From: Dichotomocladium elegans
Lineage: Eukaryota > Mucoromycota > Mucoromycetes > Mucorales > Lichtheimiaceae
Direction: 5' to 3'
DNA: 64,000 bases
Assembly (NCBI GenBank): GCA_025716815.1
Contig: JAIXMN010000005.1
Coordinates: 1,426,001-1,490,000, forward strand
The notes under the pieces were generated by a model that saw only the letters and a program-made list of their open reading frames with translations, ran no database searches and had not been told where the DNA came from. Of the stretch, positions 24,201 to 35,875 are shown in pieces (within the stretch, counting starts at the first letter, position 1; every line of letters begins with the position of its first letter). Made by a program: the position numbers and the translations under genes.

Positions 24201-26765
24201 GGATGCTGAAAACGTTGAGCGATCCAACAAGGTGCTGGGAAAATTGCAGAATTATCTCATCAAAGGCGAACGAGAAAAGGCAGTAGATTATGCTATGCAA
24301 GAAGACCTATGGCCACATGCCCTTATACTGGGCAGCTGCACGAGCAAGGATGTATGGAAGAAAGTGGTCTCAAGTTTTGTTGACCGCGAGCTATCAGCAG
24401 CAGCCAGTGATCGTGCTCGCCAAGATCGGCTTAATGTTCATGGTGACAAACAAGGCTTACGTGTTCTTTATTCTTTATTTGCCGGGTCTGGAGCAGCAGC
24501 AAGTGAGTTTTGGAAAATCAACTACACGAAAAGCGGTCTAATAGTTTGTAGTGAATGAATTCCTGCGATTTTCCGGACCTGGTCAGCGCATGAACACTCC
24601 TTTTGCTAACACTTTACCAGCTCAACAACGAGAGAGCAACGATCAACTGAAAGATTGGAGAGTTACCCTGTCGCTTATTCTTGCAAACCGGACGTCTAGA
24701 GATACTGAGGCAATTACCGCCTTGGGAGACATTCTCCGTAACCATGGCTGGCTTGATGCCGCCCATATTTGGTAAGCTCGACTTAAAAAGACCATTGAGT
24801 TCAGGCTAATTCAGATATGTCTCAGTTACCTCTTGTCACCTAAATCGTCTCTTCATGGTGGGGTCGACACCCCTCACGTGAGACTAACGTTACTTGGATC
24901 GGAGATGACATCAGGACTTTTTGATTTGGACGCCTGCTTCCTCACTGAGCTGTTCGAGTTTGCGATATCCATCAAACAAGGAGGGCTGCCGTCTCTTCCA
25001 TTCCTGCAGGGCTATAAGCTCGTGCATGCATGGTGGCTTGCCGATCTTGGGTATCTATCAGAAGCCCAGCGGTACTGCGAGGCCATCGCCGGCGCCGTTA
25101 AGGGATACACTAAAGGGAGCCCGTATCTTCATCGCCAATTACTAGAGAGTCTCAGAGAATTCGGAGAGCTTTGTGAGGCAACAAGCGGTCAAGGTATCAG
25201 GTAAGTTTTTGGGATATCCTCTTTTCCATCACTCGCTGCTAAAAAAGATGCTACTCCTATTCAGTGGTGACACTGGGTCATGGCTCAAGAACAAACTTTC
25301 AAAGAACTCCCTGGATTCCCTTTGGGGCTCGCTTGAGGGCAAATTTAACAAGTTTGTGAGCGGAGAAGACATCCCGACGGAGGAACCTCCACCGCGCAAA
25401 TCAACAGAGATCATGGCCAATCCTTACGACATCGCGAAAGAAGGGCCGCCTGCGCGCAGTGCATCCGCGTTCGATTTTAGAATTGGTCGATCAAGCGTTG
25501 GCCCGGAGAGCTTGCGGCGAGCAGCAACTCCCACTGCAAGCATGGCGTCGGAGGGTTACGGCAATCGTCGGTCATCCTCACCTGGTTCTCGGATAGCCAG
25601 TACATTCACTCATGCGTTCACTCCTCTTTCTGATACCATGGGCGAAACTGCCTCACGCGGCGCCGCGGCTCCTGTTACTGCTACTGGTGAGGCAATTGCC
25701 AAGTCAAACCAGATGCCAGCTCGTAAATACGACGGAGATGGCTATGCCGGCTACGGCTACGGATCTCGACCTGCAAATGCAACCATGTCACCCTTTGGTC
25801 AGCGAGAGACGGTTTCATCTTCATACAGCCCTGCTCAAGGGTATGATAGCCAATTAAACGAGCAGCAGCAGAGTACATATTCGGATAGCTGGTATGGTGG
25901 GCAGCAGACCCAGTACGGATCTACGGGAACACAGCAATACGAAGCTCCATCTGGTTATGAGCCGGTCAGCGGCGCAGCACAGTACGAACCTGTTTCGACG
26001 ACTGCAACAGCAGCTGCACATAACTATGTTGACGATGATGATGACCTCGGCCTTGGTAATTCAAGCAGGAAACAAAAGGCCTCAGGCGAAGCGGCAGGTG
26101 CAGCGACACCTGGAGCTGCAGTTGAAAGCGAGACACATATACCTGAAAAGACGCAGGCGGAGGAGTCTAAAAAGGAAAACGAGCATGACGAAAAGAAAGC
26201 AGGTTAGTTTTTAAATGGCACATAGCAGATTAGATTGCTAAGTATAGCAAAGCAGACGAAGGCAAGGGATGGCGAATCTTTTCACTCTTCCACCGGAGCT
26301 CGTCATCAACCGCAACCCCGGAAAAGAAGGCTGTCAAGGCCAATTTGGGGGAGTCGAGCACGTTCTACTATGATGAGAAAGAGAAACGCTGGGTCAACAA
26401 GAATGTGAGTAGAAAAGCAGGATATTTTTTAAGGAAGGTTAAAATGACCAGATACTATCTCTCAGGCACCAACACCATCGGCCGCTCCTTCACTTCCACC
26501 CCCACCCAAAGCCACTCCTAAGCCGAGCTCACCCGCACCATCGCCTGGGGGTCCAATACAACCACCAGCACCACCACCAGCTAATACTAGTCCTTCTTTT
26601 GGATCGGTTAGCAGTTCTCCAATGATGGGTGGACCACCAGGACCTCCTTCAGGCACGTCAACGCCGCCTCCATCAGCTTCGCCGAGCGGAGGAGTACGAC
26701 GGCCGGGCAGCCGAAAGCCAATGCGGTCCCGCTATGTAGATGTATTCAATCCGCCGGAGAATTAA
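20552..26765 (+). CDS. SEC16: SEC16-like COPII coat assembly scaffold
   Basis: Exons 20552-24009, 24084-24502, 24552-24771, 24826-25200, 25265-26202, 26256-26404 and 26466-26765 give about 1952 residues. SEC16 organises ER exit sites and binds SEC23/SEC24, SEC13 and SEC31. The first half is disordered and rich in Gln and Tyr, with CAA/CAG runs at 20900-20955 and 21205-21240. Around residues 888-910 is a Cys cluster (CPDPNC, then KFCCECGRP) that looks like a zinc ribbon. The central conserved domain begins near residue 1018 (CPLISFGFGGKFCVMFP) and continues through ACE1-type helices (LQNYLIKGEREKAVDYAMQ, LWPHALIL, GWLDAAHIWCYLL). The C-terminus has GWRIFSLFHRSS and STFYYDEKEKRWVNKN, followed by a Pro-rich tail ending RPGSRKPMRSRYVDVFNPP, as in other SEC16 proteins. 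Confidence 0.95.
20901..20957 (+). repeat. CAA/CAG repeat coding for poly-Gln in SEC16
   Basis: Pure and mixed CAA and CAG codons, in frame. A second run of CAG codons lies at about 21205-21238. Such tracts often vary in length between strains. Confidence 0.85.
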
Positions 26766-27044
26766 GTGCCACGTGTTGCTTAAGCTTTTGGAAGGATAAT
26801 AACGTATTGTATTGCTGTTGAGTTGTTTATTATTAGCCCACATCAAAGTGTGATTACATACACATAGAAGCGAAAAAGAATTAAGGAAAAAAAAAGAAGT
26901 TACAGAATAGACGACAGGCGAAGAACATATATACAAATAGGAGAAAAAGGAAGAGAATGATGAAAAGAGATAGAGTGAGAAGAGGAGGTTATGCTTGATG
27001 CTATTGGTATTTGGTATAAAGTAAGATATCGATAAGAGTGTAAG
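26766..27044. other. Convergent intergenic gap
   Basis: Contains the 3' ends of SEC16 and of the minus-strand gene that follows. A long minus-strand frame through 26900-27640 is only an open shadow of low-complexity DNA. Confidence 0.4.
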
Positions 27045-27386
27045 TCATGCTGGTGGATTTCTGTTGGACATGGAGGTGGTAGGAGGAGGAGGAGGAGGAG
27101 GCGAGGAAGAGGAGGCGGGGGACAGGGTCGGGTCCTTTTCGTCCTCGATAAGGCTGGGAAAGGATACATAGTCGTCCTTGAAGGAGAAGGACTGTTTGTC
27201 TGTCTGCCAGTCTGGCATGGCTGTGCCGGACGATGTCCATGAATCCCAAGATGTTGATCGCGTAATGTCTGTTGCGGTCGCAGGAGGAAGGCATGGTTGA
27301 AGATGTTGTTCCTGGTCAAGTGGTACGATGATGGATTGGAGGTTTGCTCGCTTTTGCGACCAGTCGGCGAAGAAGAATTGGAGCAT
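27045..27386 (-). CDS. Hypothetical Ser/Pro-rich small protein
   Basis: A single-exon frame of 113 residues, not recognised. It opens MLQFFFADWSQKRANLQSII. The middle contains SWDSWTSSGTAMPDW and SFKDDYVSFPSLIEDEKDP, and it ends in a Ser/Pro run (about SPASSSSPPPPPPP). Spaced Trp and acidic residues and a pyrimidine-rich leader just upstream (27390-27480 on the minus strand) are what one expects of a real short fungal gene. It converges with SEC16. No signal peptide or membrane span is seen. It could be a chance frame. Confidence 0.45.
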   Translation of the reverse strand: MLQFFFADWSQKRANLQSIIVPLDQEQHLQPCLPPATATDITRSTSWDSWTSSGTAMPDWQTDKQSFSFKDDYVSFPSLIEDEKDPTLSPASSSSPPPPPPPTTSMSNRNPPA

Positions 27387-28167
27387 GGCGTGGTGATTTT
27401 GATGAAGAGAGAGAGAAAAAGGGAAAGAGAACGACGGAAAGGTAACAGAGCGTGTGTTTGAGAGAGAGAAAAATATGAAATGAGGGAAGGGGTTGTTGGA
27501 CCTTCGAGTGTGAAGGGACGGCTCTTTTTTTTGGGGGGGGGATGGGGGAGAGGAAGAAGGGTGGCAATACTAGGAGGCTCAAGACCACTGCTCCCCAACC
27601 ATTGTTTTCCACCTGCCCAACAAACGAACACCACTACCATCCCTCAACGCAGAATCCATGTTCATTATTCTGTCCACATGGGAAGCCCCAACGTGTTATG
27701 CACATAAAATAGACTACAAGTTTATTGATAGATGATAAATACCTCGAAGCCAATGTTTGCACAGTCCCCCAACTTGATTATTAAGGAGCCTGGCCTACTC
27801 CAGCAGGCTGCTCTTCTGAACAGTGGAGTGGGGATGGGGGGGCGAAATCCTTTTGTTGCAAAAGACCTGATGTGTGCCAAATCCGTTTTACACTCACTTC
27901 CCCCCCCCTTTCTTTTGCATAATATAACCGGTCCCTAAACTCTAATTATGTCCACATTTAGCGCCGTTTCAAGACCTTTTTGGAATCCATCCACAATCAA
28001 GACCAGAGAACAGCCCTGGCAGTAGTAATAGCGCTTTTATTGTTAGACTTGGCGAATGCGGGTACGAAGAATATACACAGAAAGAAAAAAATGGAATGCA
28101 GGTCTTTGATGACGCGATATGTAGGTTTGCTATCTGGCAGTGCGATGGTACAGTAGTACGAACGATC
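27387..28167. other. Intergenic
   Basis: No gene is seen. Homopolymer runs of G/C (about 27532-27545, 27835-27842, 27900-27908) and pyrimidine-rich stretches dominate. Confidence 0.5.
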
Positions 28168-28374
28168 TCATGAACCCGTTCGTGCAATAGGCAACCGTGT
28201 CGACCCTTGTTGGAGATAGAGACCAGGGCCATTGATGTAGCAGACCCCCTGAAGAGAGTGGACGTAGACGTTTGCGGCAGATCCTTGTCTCCAGATACGC
28301 TCAACCGCTGCATTGGCTTGTGCATCAAAAGGAACCCACATCGATCCGGTCTGGAAGACCCATTGCACAGGCAT
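28168..28374 (-). CDS. 68-residue WWE-domain-like protein (copy 1)
   Basis: A single exon of 68 residues. The pattern fits the WWE fold across its whole length: QWVFQTGSMW at residues 4-13 (two spaced Trp), VPFDAQANAAVERIW (the helix that usually reads IE), NVYV, YINGPGLY, QQ, and RLPIAR near the end. WWE domains bind (iso-)ADP-ribose in PARPs and ubiquitin ligases such as RNF146. The Trp, Tyr, Gln and terminal Arg positions used there have counterparts here, but binding is inference. Normally WWE is fused to a catalytic domain; here it is the whole protein. It is 47/68 identical to the protein at 30767-30973. A TA repeat lies about 50-60 nt upstream. No signal peptide or membrane span. Confidence 0.72.
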   Translation of the reverse strand: MPVQWVFQTGSMWVPFDAQANAAVERIWRQGSAANVYVHSLQGVCYINGPGLYLQQGSTRLPIARTGS

Positions 28375-30766
28375 TGTCGTTATTTATGGACGGGGGAGGA
28401 GGTGGCGCGCGTTTGACGTGAAGATATATATATATATTGTAGGTATGCTGCGTGCTGTTGAAAGATCTTAGCGTATGTCTTTTTCGCCAAGAAAAGAAAG
28501 GGATTCTGTCGTGCTGAATGCCATATAATGGACCGGATCGCATTGGGGGGTTTTTATAATGGGGAAGGAACCTGTCTGCCTTTGGGTAGAGAAAGAGAGA
28601 GAGCATCAGTGGCGCGCGCGCGCGCGCGCCCGCCCGCCTTTGAGCATTGTTTGAAACCTAAACAGAACGCGCCACAGCTGCGCTAGGGTCGGGAAGCGAG
28701 TATTCGACCATGGCGGCGAAGTGTGGCCATATATGGATGGATGCGGCATCCTTGACTGCTCGTCTTTTCTACCGCAGCAGACGTCAAAAGAACCCGTTTT
28801 CCTCCTCCTCGCTTGGTGTTCAAGAGTGCACAAATTAAAAGACGCTTAGGTTGAGTCATATAACTACTGTACTTGCTTCTTCACATCTTCCTAGCTTCGT
28901 TCCGCAAAGACATCTGCCCCCCACTTTCCTACTGGTCAGTGTCACACGACTACGTAATATCACGCTATTGTATGATGATGTATATCCCGGAGGAGCTTGC
29001 ATTTCTAGTCTACCCGGGCTACATGAACTTCTATGCTTTGCTTCTATGCTTGGGTTCTAAAGAAAGCAATCCATCGCTCATGTGCAGGATGTATTTGTCA
29101 GCATCTGATGCATCGAACGCATGCACTTGTCTAGCCTTGCTTCGCTGCCCGCCCCTTTGTACGTATCTTTAGCATTTACGTCTTCCGCCTTTCCGGATCG
29201 GATGGAAGGAAAGTCCGGAGTCCAGATAAATGGAAGAATCAAGAGAGCCCATCCACCGTTACAATCGGACGAGGGACTACCAGCTCAAGGTCACCATTTG
29301 TCAAACCATCGATGCCCCCAATTATAGATCATTTCTGTTGACCTGCTTGATTTAGTTATTTGCCGTGTGTGGCTTGGCCAAAGCGTGCGCAAAAGGTGAG
29401 GGAGGGGCCTTGCGACAGAGATGACAGGGCTCATGTATCACATCGCGCGCTTTGCGTAGCGCTCCTTTCCTTAGACGGCTTCTATTATCTATGCCGCAGC
29501 CCTTCTATTACACGAACAAATGGCTGTCAAACCATTTCCGCGCGCTGTAAGAAGCAGTCGATGGTCTTTGTCAACATGGCTGACTTTCTCTCTCACCCAC
29601 CATCTTCCCTTCCTCCCCTCCCCCCCAAAAAAAAACCCCCATTCATTACTCAGCACTAGGTATTCTCTTTCTCATCTCTCTCTCCCCCCACACACCCTCC
29701 CGGGTTCATTCACGTTATTTTTTTTTTCTTCGCGCGAAAATTCATAAATAAATCTCATGTATGCATACACATGTATTCACTCTCATATAGAATTCGCTCA
29801 CACAAAGATAAACAAACGAAGGGTCGGGTTCCTATGAACTAAGCATAGAATTTCTGGTACAAACCCATTGTTTGCAATGAAATCTCTGCCCGCATAACTA
29901 CAGTACATACCATCGCATAGGCACACATTTTGACTCAGCAAATTGAGAAAGATACTGCTCCTCTGAACTATGTATCTTGCCATTTCGTCGCCAGGGGAAC
30001 ACACTTCCTTCCTTCCTGATGTCCAAGCGTGTGTATCTTCCGCATAAGTTCTTTTACAGCCGATTTACGTAATCACGGTATCAGTACTGTACCAAAGTGC
30101 CAACGGTTACCTCATCATCCACCATCTATGCTAATCAGGACTTGTCGCGCATGCGAACGGATATCACTGGGGTAAAATAGAATCAGGTTTGGTATATATG
30201 TATATATATATATATGTACGGCATCCACATTAACGTGTATTTACCTATCCAGCGTTCCAGTCCTATCATAAAGCCATCAATAAGAATGCAAGTCATTGAA
30301 AAAAAAAGTACACTTTTATATGATTCGGCCGAGCATGACCGCTAATTGTGTCTGTAGATGCCTAACTCAGATTTTCGAAAACAAGAACTCGCTTTATTTC
30401 ATGGAACATTACATACGGTAACAAAAAGAATATATGGGCCATAAACAACACATCTCTGTCGATGTGCTTTTAATAATGTAATACAGGGAAAGCATAGCGA
30501 TAGAATTACAGGGTGCGTCTTCGGAAGGAACGATAAAAAATAAGAGCAAACGGGAGATAGCATGAGGATGTATGTGTGTGAGGAAAATTCAGAAATCAAA
30601 AATGAGGGTAAAACTCTAGTATGGTTGAGGATTGTGATATGATGTGAGGTTTTGTCTGTTGCGCAGTTATATGCTGGATCTTGTTAAAAAAAATGTGTCT
30701 AGGGCGAAAAGGATGTGTGTTTCTGACGAATATGCCGTTGGAGAAAAAAAAAGAGGGAGATGCGGG
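28375..30766. other. Long intergenic region between the two WWE-like genes
   Basis: About 2.4 kb without a supported gene. It holds a (GC)n run with ccgcc repeats at about 28610-28638, homopolymer C/A runs near 29615-29640, and a TATATG-type repeat at 30195-30217. Small frames here have no recognisable features. Confidence 0.5.
28423..28437. repeat. (TA)n tract upstream of WWE-like copy 1
   Basis: About seven TA dinucleotides, at a distance from the ATG where a TATA box would lie. Confidence 0.5.
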
Positions 30767-30973
30767 TTATGATCCGGTACGAGCAATTGGTATGCGGGTG
30801 TAGCTTTGTTGCGCATAAAGGCCAGGACCGTTTACATAGACGAGGCCATGTAAGGACGCTACGTATACGTTTGCTGCCGAACCCGATCGCCAGATACTTT
30901 CGATGTGAGCATTGGATTTTGAGTCAAAGGGGATCCACATTGTCCCGGCTTGGTAGACCCATTGAACTGCCAT
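30767..30973 (-). CDS. 68-residue WWE-domain-like protein (copy 2)
   Basis: A single exon. The start MAVQWVYQ was chosen because it aligns exactly with copy 1 and gives the same length; an upstream in-frame Met (31024) would add 17 residues without similarity. WWE-like landmarks: QWVYQAGTMW, IPFDSKSNAHIESIW, NVYV, YVNGPGLY, QQ, RIPIAR. It is 69 percent identical to copy 1, and most differences are conservative or at third codon positions, suggesting both genes are under selection. A good TATA box (tatataaata on the minus strand, 31055-31046) lies about 75 nt upstream. Function unknown; ADP-ribose binding is a hypothesis. Confidence 0.75.
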   Translation of the reverse strand: MAVQWVYQAGTMWIPFDSKSNAHIESIWRSGSAANVYVASLHGLVYVNGPGLYAQQSYTRIPIARTGS

Positions 30974-31045
30974 TGTGACGTATGATCGATTGTTATTTAT
31001 CGAGAGAAGAGAGAAGATGTGCATGACCGAGATACAGGTGCTTGT

Positions 31046-31055
31046 TATTTATATA
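31046..31055 (-). promoter_or_regulatory. TATA box of WWE-like copy 2
   Basis: Reads tatataaata on the minus strand, about 75 nt before the chosen ATG. Confidence 0.5.
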
Positions 31056-34000
31056 CATTTTTGTATTCAATGTGAGGAGGGGGGGAGAAAAAGATGAAGC
31101 GTTTGGGGGAGGGAATTGTTCCCTGCGTAGAAAGGAAAGTGATGGCGCCACTTCCCTCCGAAAGGACATTGTTTTTTTTGGCTCCAGTAATCAGTGGCCG
31201 ATCCAAGAGGTTGGATGGCAACGAGGGTTGCACAAGTATCCAGTTTAGCCCAGTGCGGTACGTATGAGATGTTACGTGACAAGGGGATACAAGCCCACTA
31301 CTACCATGACAACGCTCGCATCCGCAGCACATATTCGCTCAGGGGCGGCTGAGCAGCGGCAGTGCTACCACCTCTACACAATCCATCGTCCTTTTTTCCT
31401 ACATTTTACACATCTCTGTTGGCCTATGCACTCCCGTACACACATATATATGCGTTTGGATGATTCAATTTGTGATATGCCGCTTGCATTAAGCCACGGT
31501 CCTCTGATGCGAGTCGTGAAGAAACTTTCAGACACTTTCGTACATCGAGTTCCGCAATGTGCACTATCGTCTAATAATGCATCATCCACAATATTTCTCA
31601 CTGATCTGTCACCTACAAATGCGTTGCACATGCGATCCCCGCTATCTTTTTATTATTCATCTGCTTGCAAGGTATTTCAGCTTTGCCACACATGTAACAG
31701 CACCCTAGTACCGCTGTTGCTGCGTAATTTCTAGTTCTCCTGCAAAAAAAAAACTATTTTTGTTTGCTTCTCAATGCTAGTACAGGTAAATGCTGATGAC
31801 GAAGGTAGATTTTTATCGTTTCAAAAAAACGTTGGGTACTCCCCAGACAAATCTTTGAAAAAGGTTTACGGTTGGAAATGCAAAATCTTGAATAAGCGCC
31901 ACAGCCGGATATGGTGCATGAATCAGCTGCGCCTCCTCCGATAATTATATTTTTAGCACGTAGAGTTTCACACCTGCGCACAAAGCACAGGTCATATTTC
32001 TTTGACTGACTGACTGCGCAAACGGTAAGGAAGGGAGGGTGCGTTGTTCGAGACGTGATCTCATTCCAGTGGGCCCTCAACACGGAGCCATAAAGTCCTA
32101 TACGCGGTCTCATGATTGAATTTCAGCCCTTTTGCGCATACAAGGCGCCGAAACCCGTGCAACCTAGACGGATCCATCAAGAACATCAATGTCTAGGAAA
32201 CCGTGATGTCATGAGCTCCCCGACGAGTTATGACAGCTTGGTGGCGATACTGCTAGCCTGACGGGGATTTGTTTCCTATGTGATACAAACCACAAGTGCG
32301 ATGTTTGATCATGGAATCAAAGCTCCATAGGCATACATACGGTGGATATGCTAAGAATTCTCCTGTTGAGAAGATACTTTCTTTCTTCTCCTCCGTCGTT
32401 AGCCATTAATAATTCTATCTCCCAAGTTTTGATAACTTATACGTAGTTAATTGTCATTATCCAGACGCGACCCATCTGGCATGTACTCAATGAGATGAGG
32501 CCGCTCCTTTTCGGCGCTACTCTACACCCGACAAGGCTTAACCTATCAACAACAACAAAAAAAAAAAAAAATCGGGAAGGTACCAATTTTAGAATTCTAT
32601 TTGCTTCGGAAGCCCTTGGAGCCATTTTTTTCCTGGTTGCTCCACGTCACATTAACATACACCCACACACCTATGCACACTTCATAAATTAACTGAAGCT
32701 ACGCATCCAAGAGGGTTTGGAAATCTTTGATGGTAACCCTTTACGATTCTAGTACGGTGTATTTCGCGCGACGAGAACGACACTGTACGTTTCGGGTAGA
32801 AAGAGAGTCCTCTGACTTGGAGTATATACCATAAGATGGGATTTTGTGCCGGATAGGACAGCGCCTTTTGAAAAATCATAACGAAATACATTGCAACCGA
32901 TAGATAAGATGCTGTATTTTTTTTTTTCATATAATTGATCAAAGTTAAAAGAAAAGAAAATAGCAGAAATCGCATTATCCTGAGCGTCTCTCGCCCCCGT
33001 CGCAGCCCTATTTGTTAAACAACTATGCATTCTATAGTTTGAAGACGTGCAATCACCATATATCTACAGTGCTTTGCTGACACAATTGAACGTAACAGCA
33101 TCAGCCTTCAAATATATGCTTCAACAGCACTTCAAATTATCCGTCTACAGCCTTGTTGCGCAGCGCCACCATCCATCCGCCGTGTGCGTCATCAACTCTT
33201 TCTGACGATCCAGTTGCAATACCATAGGCAGGGGCGGCGGCGGGCGGGGTACGCTGTACAATCACTATCATCATTCTCTGGTTGGCATGAACAATTTGTT
33301 GGCATAAAATGATTGAGGTGCTTAGGCGAAACGGCTTTCCATTCCAGTCTGCCACGGGAACTTGGGTATAAACAAATCTCAGTGACTGCGCACGCTGGAT
33401 ACGTGCCACAATATCAACATGGATAAGGATTGCATTAAACATAGAGCAGTCATTACAAAAAAAAAAGGTGGACATTGTTTCTATGCATGTAATCGTTTGG
33501 TATGTAGAACAGACTTTGTCCCGCCAATATTTTTAATACACTTTGACGAAAACAGAGTTATGTCGGAGAAGGCTGTAACATTCAGTGGTTCAGTACATGC
33601 TTCGCCACTTTAAGGTGTACCACCTGGTGCCGTCGCACAAGTTAAAATTTATTGCCTTGTCCAAGTGTTTAGAATAGATTAAAAATGGAGGACAACTGTG
33701 ACAGGCGATATTCGTAGTGGTGTTTTCTCGTTCGAGGCTCGCTATTTAATAAATTTAACAAAGTATCGGAATTTTGCTCCTAGGAAGAACGTGGTGCTGC
33801 ATATGATTCTCGAAATTCGGTCGTTGGCAAAACCTCGTGAACTGCAACGAATGCGAAAAGTAAAAGTGACTGGCTATAGCACCGCGGTGTATGGGTTGTA
33901 ATAGGATAAATAAATAAAAGGAGTGGGGCACTCCCCATGCTCCGAAAGGAGAGGACTCGAGACCTTGCTTCGCTTTGGGCCTACTGGAAGCCCTAGTGTG

Positions 34001-35056
34001 CAAGGCCGGCATCGGTCAATGTGCAACTTTCATATGATCGCTCGGTGCTGAAGAATATCAGAGCATAAAGTTTCTGTCGAATCCATAATCCTTTTTCATT
34101 GTCCAAGCACGCATTTTCATTCAAAACGGATGCGTGTATCTGCAATGCAAGCAATAAAATAGGGCAGCCATTCCGAACTAACAGGAAGTCGAGAAAGAGA
34201 GATGGATAATGAACTATGAGATTCTCTCAAAGAATGGGATTGCGGATAACCAAATATGATATTGTCTTGCCACGTGTTTCTCGTCTATCCTAATAAGGCC
34301 CAACATAATTTTCGATTTGCAGGCGAATAGCATAGAGGGAGACGCAAGAAGTATTTTCTACAATTGGAGTGGATGATAATAACACACACCCGTGGAAAAA
34401 ATGGAAGATCCCATCCTTGGGTTCTGCACATGTTACCCGGACGGAAGACATCTAAATTGCTTCCCAAGAAATTCAACGTTACATAAGTGAGGGTTGTATG
34501 AATGCATGTCGCGGAAACGTCAATAGATGATAATCAAATAAGATGGGATGGGGAAAGGGTTAGGCAAGAGCGGATAGTATTACTATTGACGCACGTGTAC
34601 TAGTTCCTGCGTTATCAGGCATTACAGGGGGGTGGGCGTGCTCACGACCTTTGATCGACAAAAAGTGAGTATGCATCTCCTTCAGATGGAATAGGATGAG
34701 GCTGCTTCGGATTTGCAAGTCATCTTAGCTTGAGGGCTGAGGAGATCATGCAAAACATCACTTACAGACCAACTACCTTCCTTTTACACGCAAATAAGTT
34801 AGGCCCAAAACACACGCCCTCATCTTAGACATATGCATACACCTGATAGCGCCTAAATTCCCTTGTGCAGAATGGCCAAAGGAGGGGGGTTGGGCGCTAG
34901 CGTCGACTCTACGCAATCGTTGATGGATACGTGGCATCAATGTAAATGATTGTCTGTATACGTATATTAAAAGCGCCGGATCCTCTACTTCTCTTCCTTT
35001 TCTCCTCTCTACCTTGCCTATCTTTTTAGGTCCTATTATTCCTACTGATACCTATC
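31056..35056. other. Four-kilobase gene-poor region
   Basis: No reading frame here has a recognisable motif, and codon use looks random. Poly(A/T) runs (about 32547-32570, 32917-32930, 33457-33468) are present. A short imperfect hairpin lies at about 33920-33950. No tRNA or rRNA was recognised. Confidence 0.5.
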
Positions 35057-35617
35057 ATGACCTCGTCATCTGTTCAACCGCTCGCTTTTGCCGAGACCGT
35101 CCACTCGTCCTGTGACGATGATTTTGTGCCGTTTGTATTCACCGACGACCACGAAGAGTTTCCCCCGCTATTACCAGATCTGGTCTCTGCCAGATACTGC
35201 GACTGGGAACTTGTCGAGGACAAGGACTTTGGTGATGAGGTGATTGTCGTAGGTCACAAAAACAACGAGGATGACTGGGCTCACGTCGACCGCCTTTGCC
35301 GAACATTCGCAGAAGCAGCAGCGCCCCGGTCGGCCGGAGGCGTATCGGAGCAGAAGCTCACGTCTGTCATTCGCTTTCGGCATGGGTTAGAGTCACAGAG
35401 GTTCAATCCCTCCCGCATCAATCGATCCGGCTTGGCTGAAGATGCAGTAGCACGGCGATGGTGTGAAAAGCAGAAGCAGCACCATTGCCGAACAAAGAGC
35501 GAGGATACAGAGAGTGAAACGGTGTTCCACGGGCACCAAAGACGTAATCGGAAACGCAAGTCAAGCGCGTGGAGACCATCTCGTACCAAAAAGGCAACGC
35601 AGACAGCCTGTCATTGA
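35057..35617 (+). CDS. Hypothetical protein, acidic N-terminus and basic C-terminus
   Basis: A single-exon frame of 186 residues, not recognised. The first 100 residues are acidic and aromatic (DDDFVPFVFTDDHEEFPPLL, CDWELVEDKDFGDEVIVVG), like transactivation or peptide-motif regions. The last 60 are strongly basic (HQRRNRKRKSS, PSRTKKA), resembling a nuclear targeting or nucleic-acid-binding tail. A TA-rich element at 34963-34970 and a pyrimidine-rich leader precede the ATG. No catalytic motif or membrane span. The composition is too structured to be noise, but the function is unknown. Confidence 0.6.
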   Translation: MTSSSVQPLAFAETVHSSCDDDFVPFVFTDDHEEFPPLLPDLVSARYCDWELVEDKDFGDEVIVVGHKNNEDDWAHVDRLCRTFAEAAAPRSAGGVSEQKLTSVIRFRHGLESQRFNPSRINRSGLAEDAVARRWCEKQKQHHCRTKSEDTESETVFHGHQRRNRKRKSSAWRPSRTKKATQTACH

Positions 35618-35875
35618 AATCATTCATCATGCCGAAGTATTAAAAGCACATGATCATACCACGCTTAATAGCGTTTGGCGAAGCAGCCCTCGTCCATCGC
35701 CTAACCTCGATTTCGGATGCCTAAAGATCAAGTGCTAAAAAAATAATAAAATATGATTGCATTTTCCATGCCGTTCGATGGCCTGACAAAAAAAGGACGC
35801 CCTTCCTGAAGGATAAAAACACTCACTCATGCTCTCCTTCTTTCAACACCTTCTTTCAGCTCAATCTTTTTCTTA

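Noticed and set aside
26900..27640. A 246-codon minus-strand frame
   Set aside because: Low-complexity Ser/Pro/His content through pyrimidine-rich DNA; it overlaps the better 113-residue frame and has no family feature.
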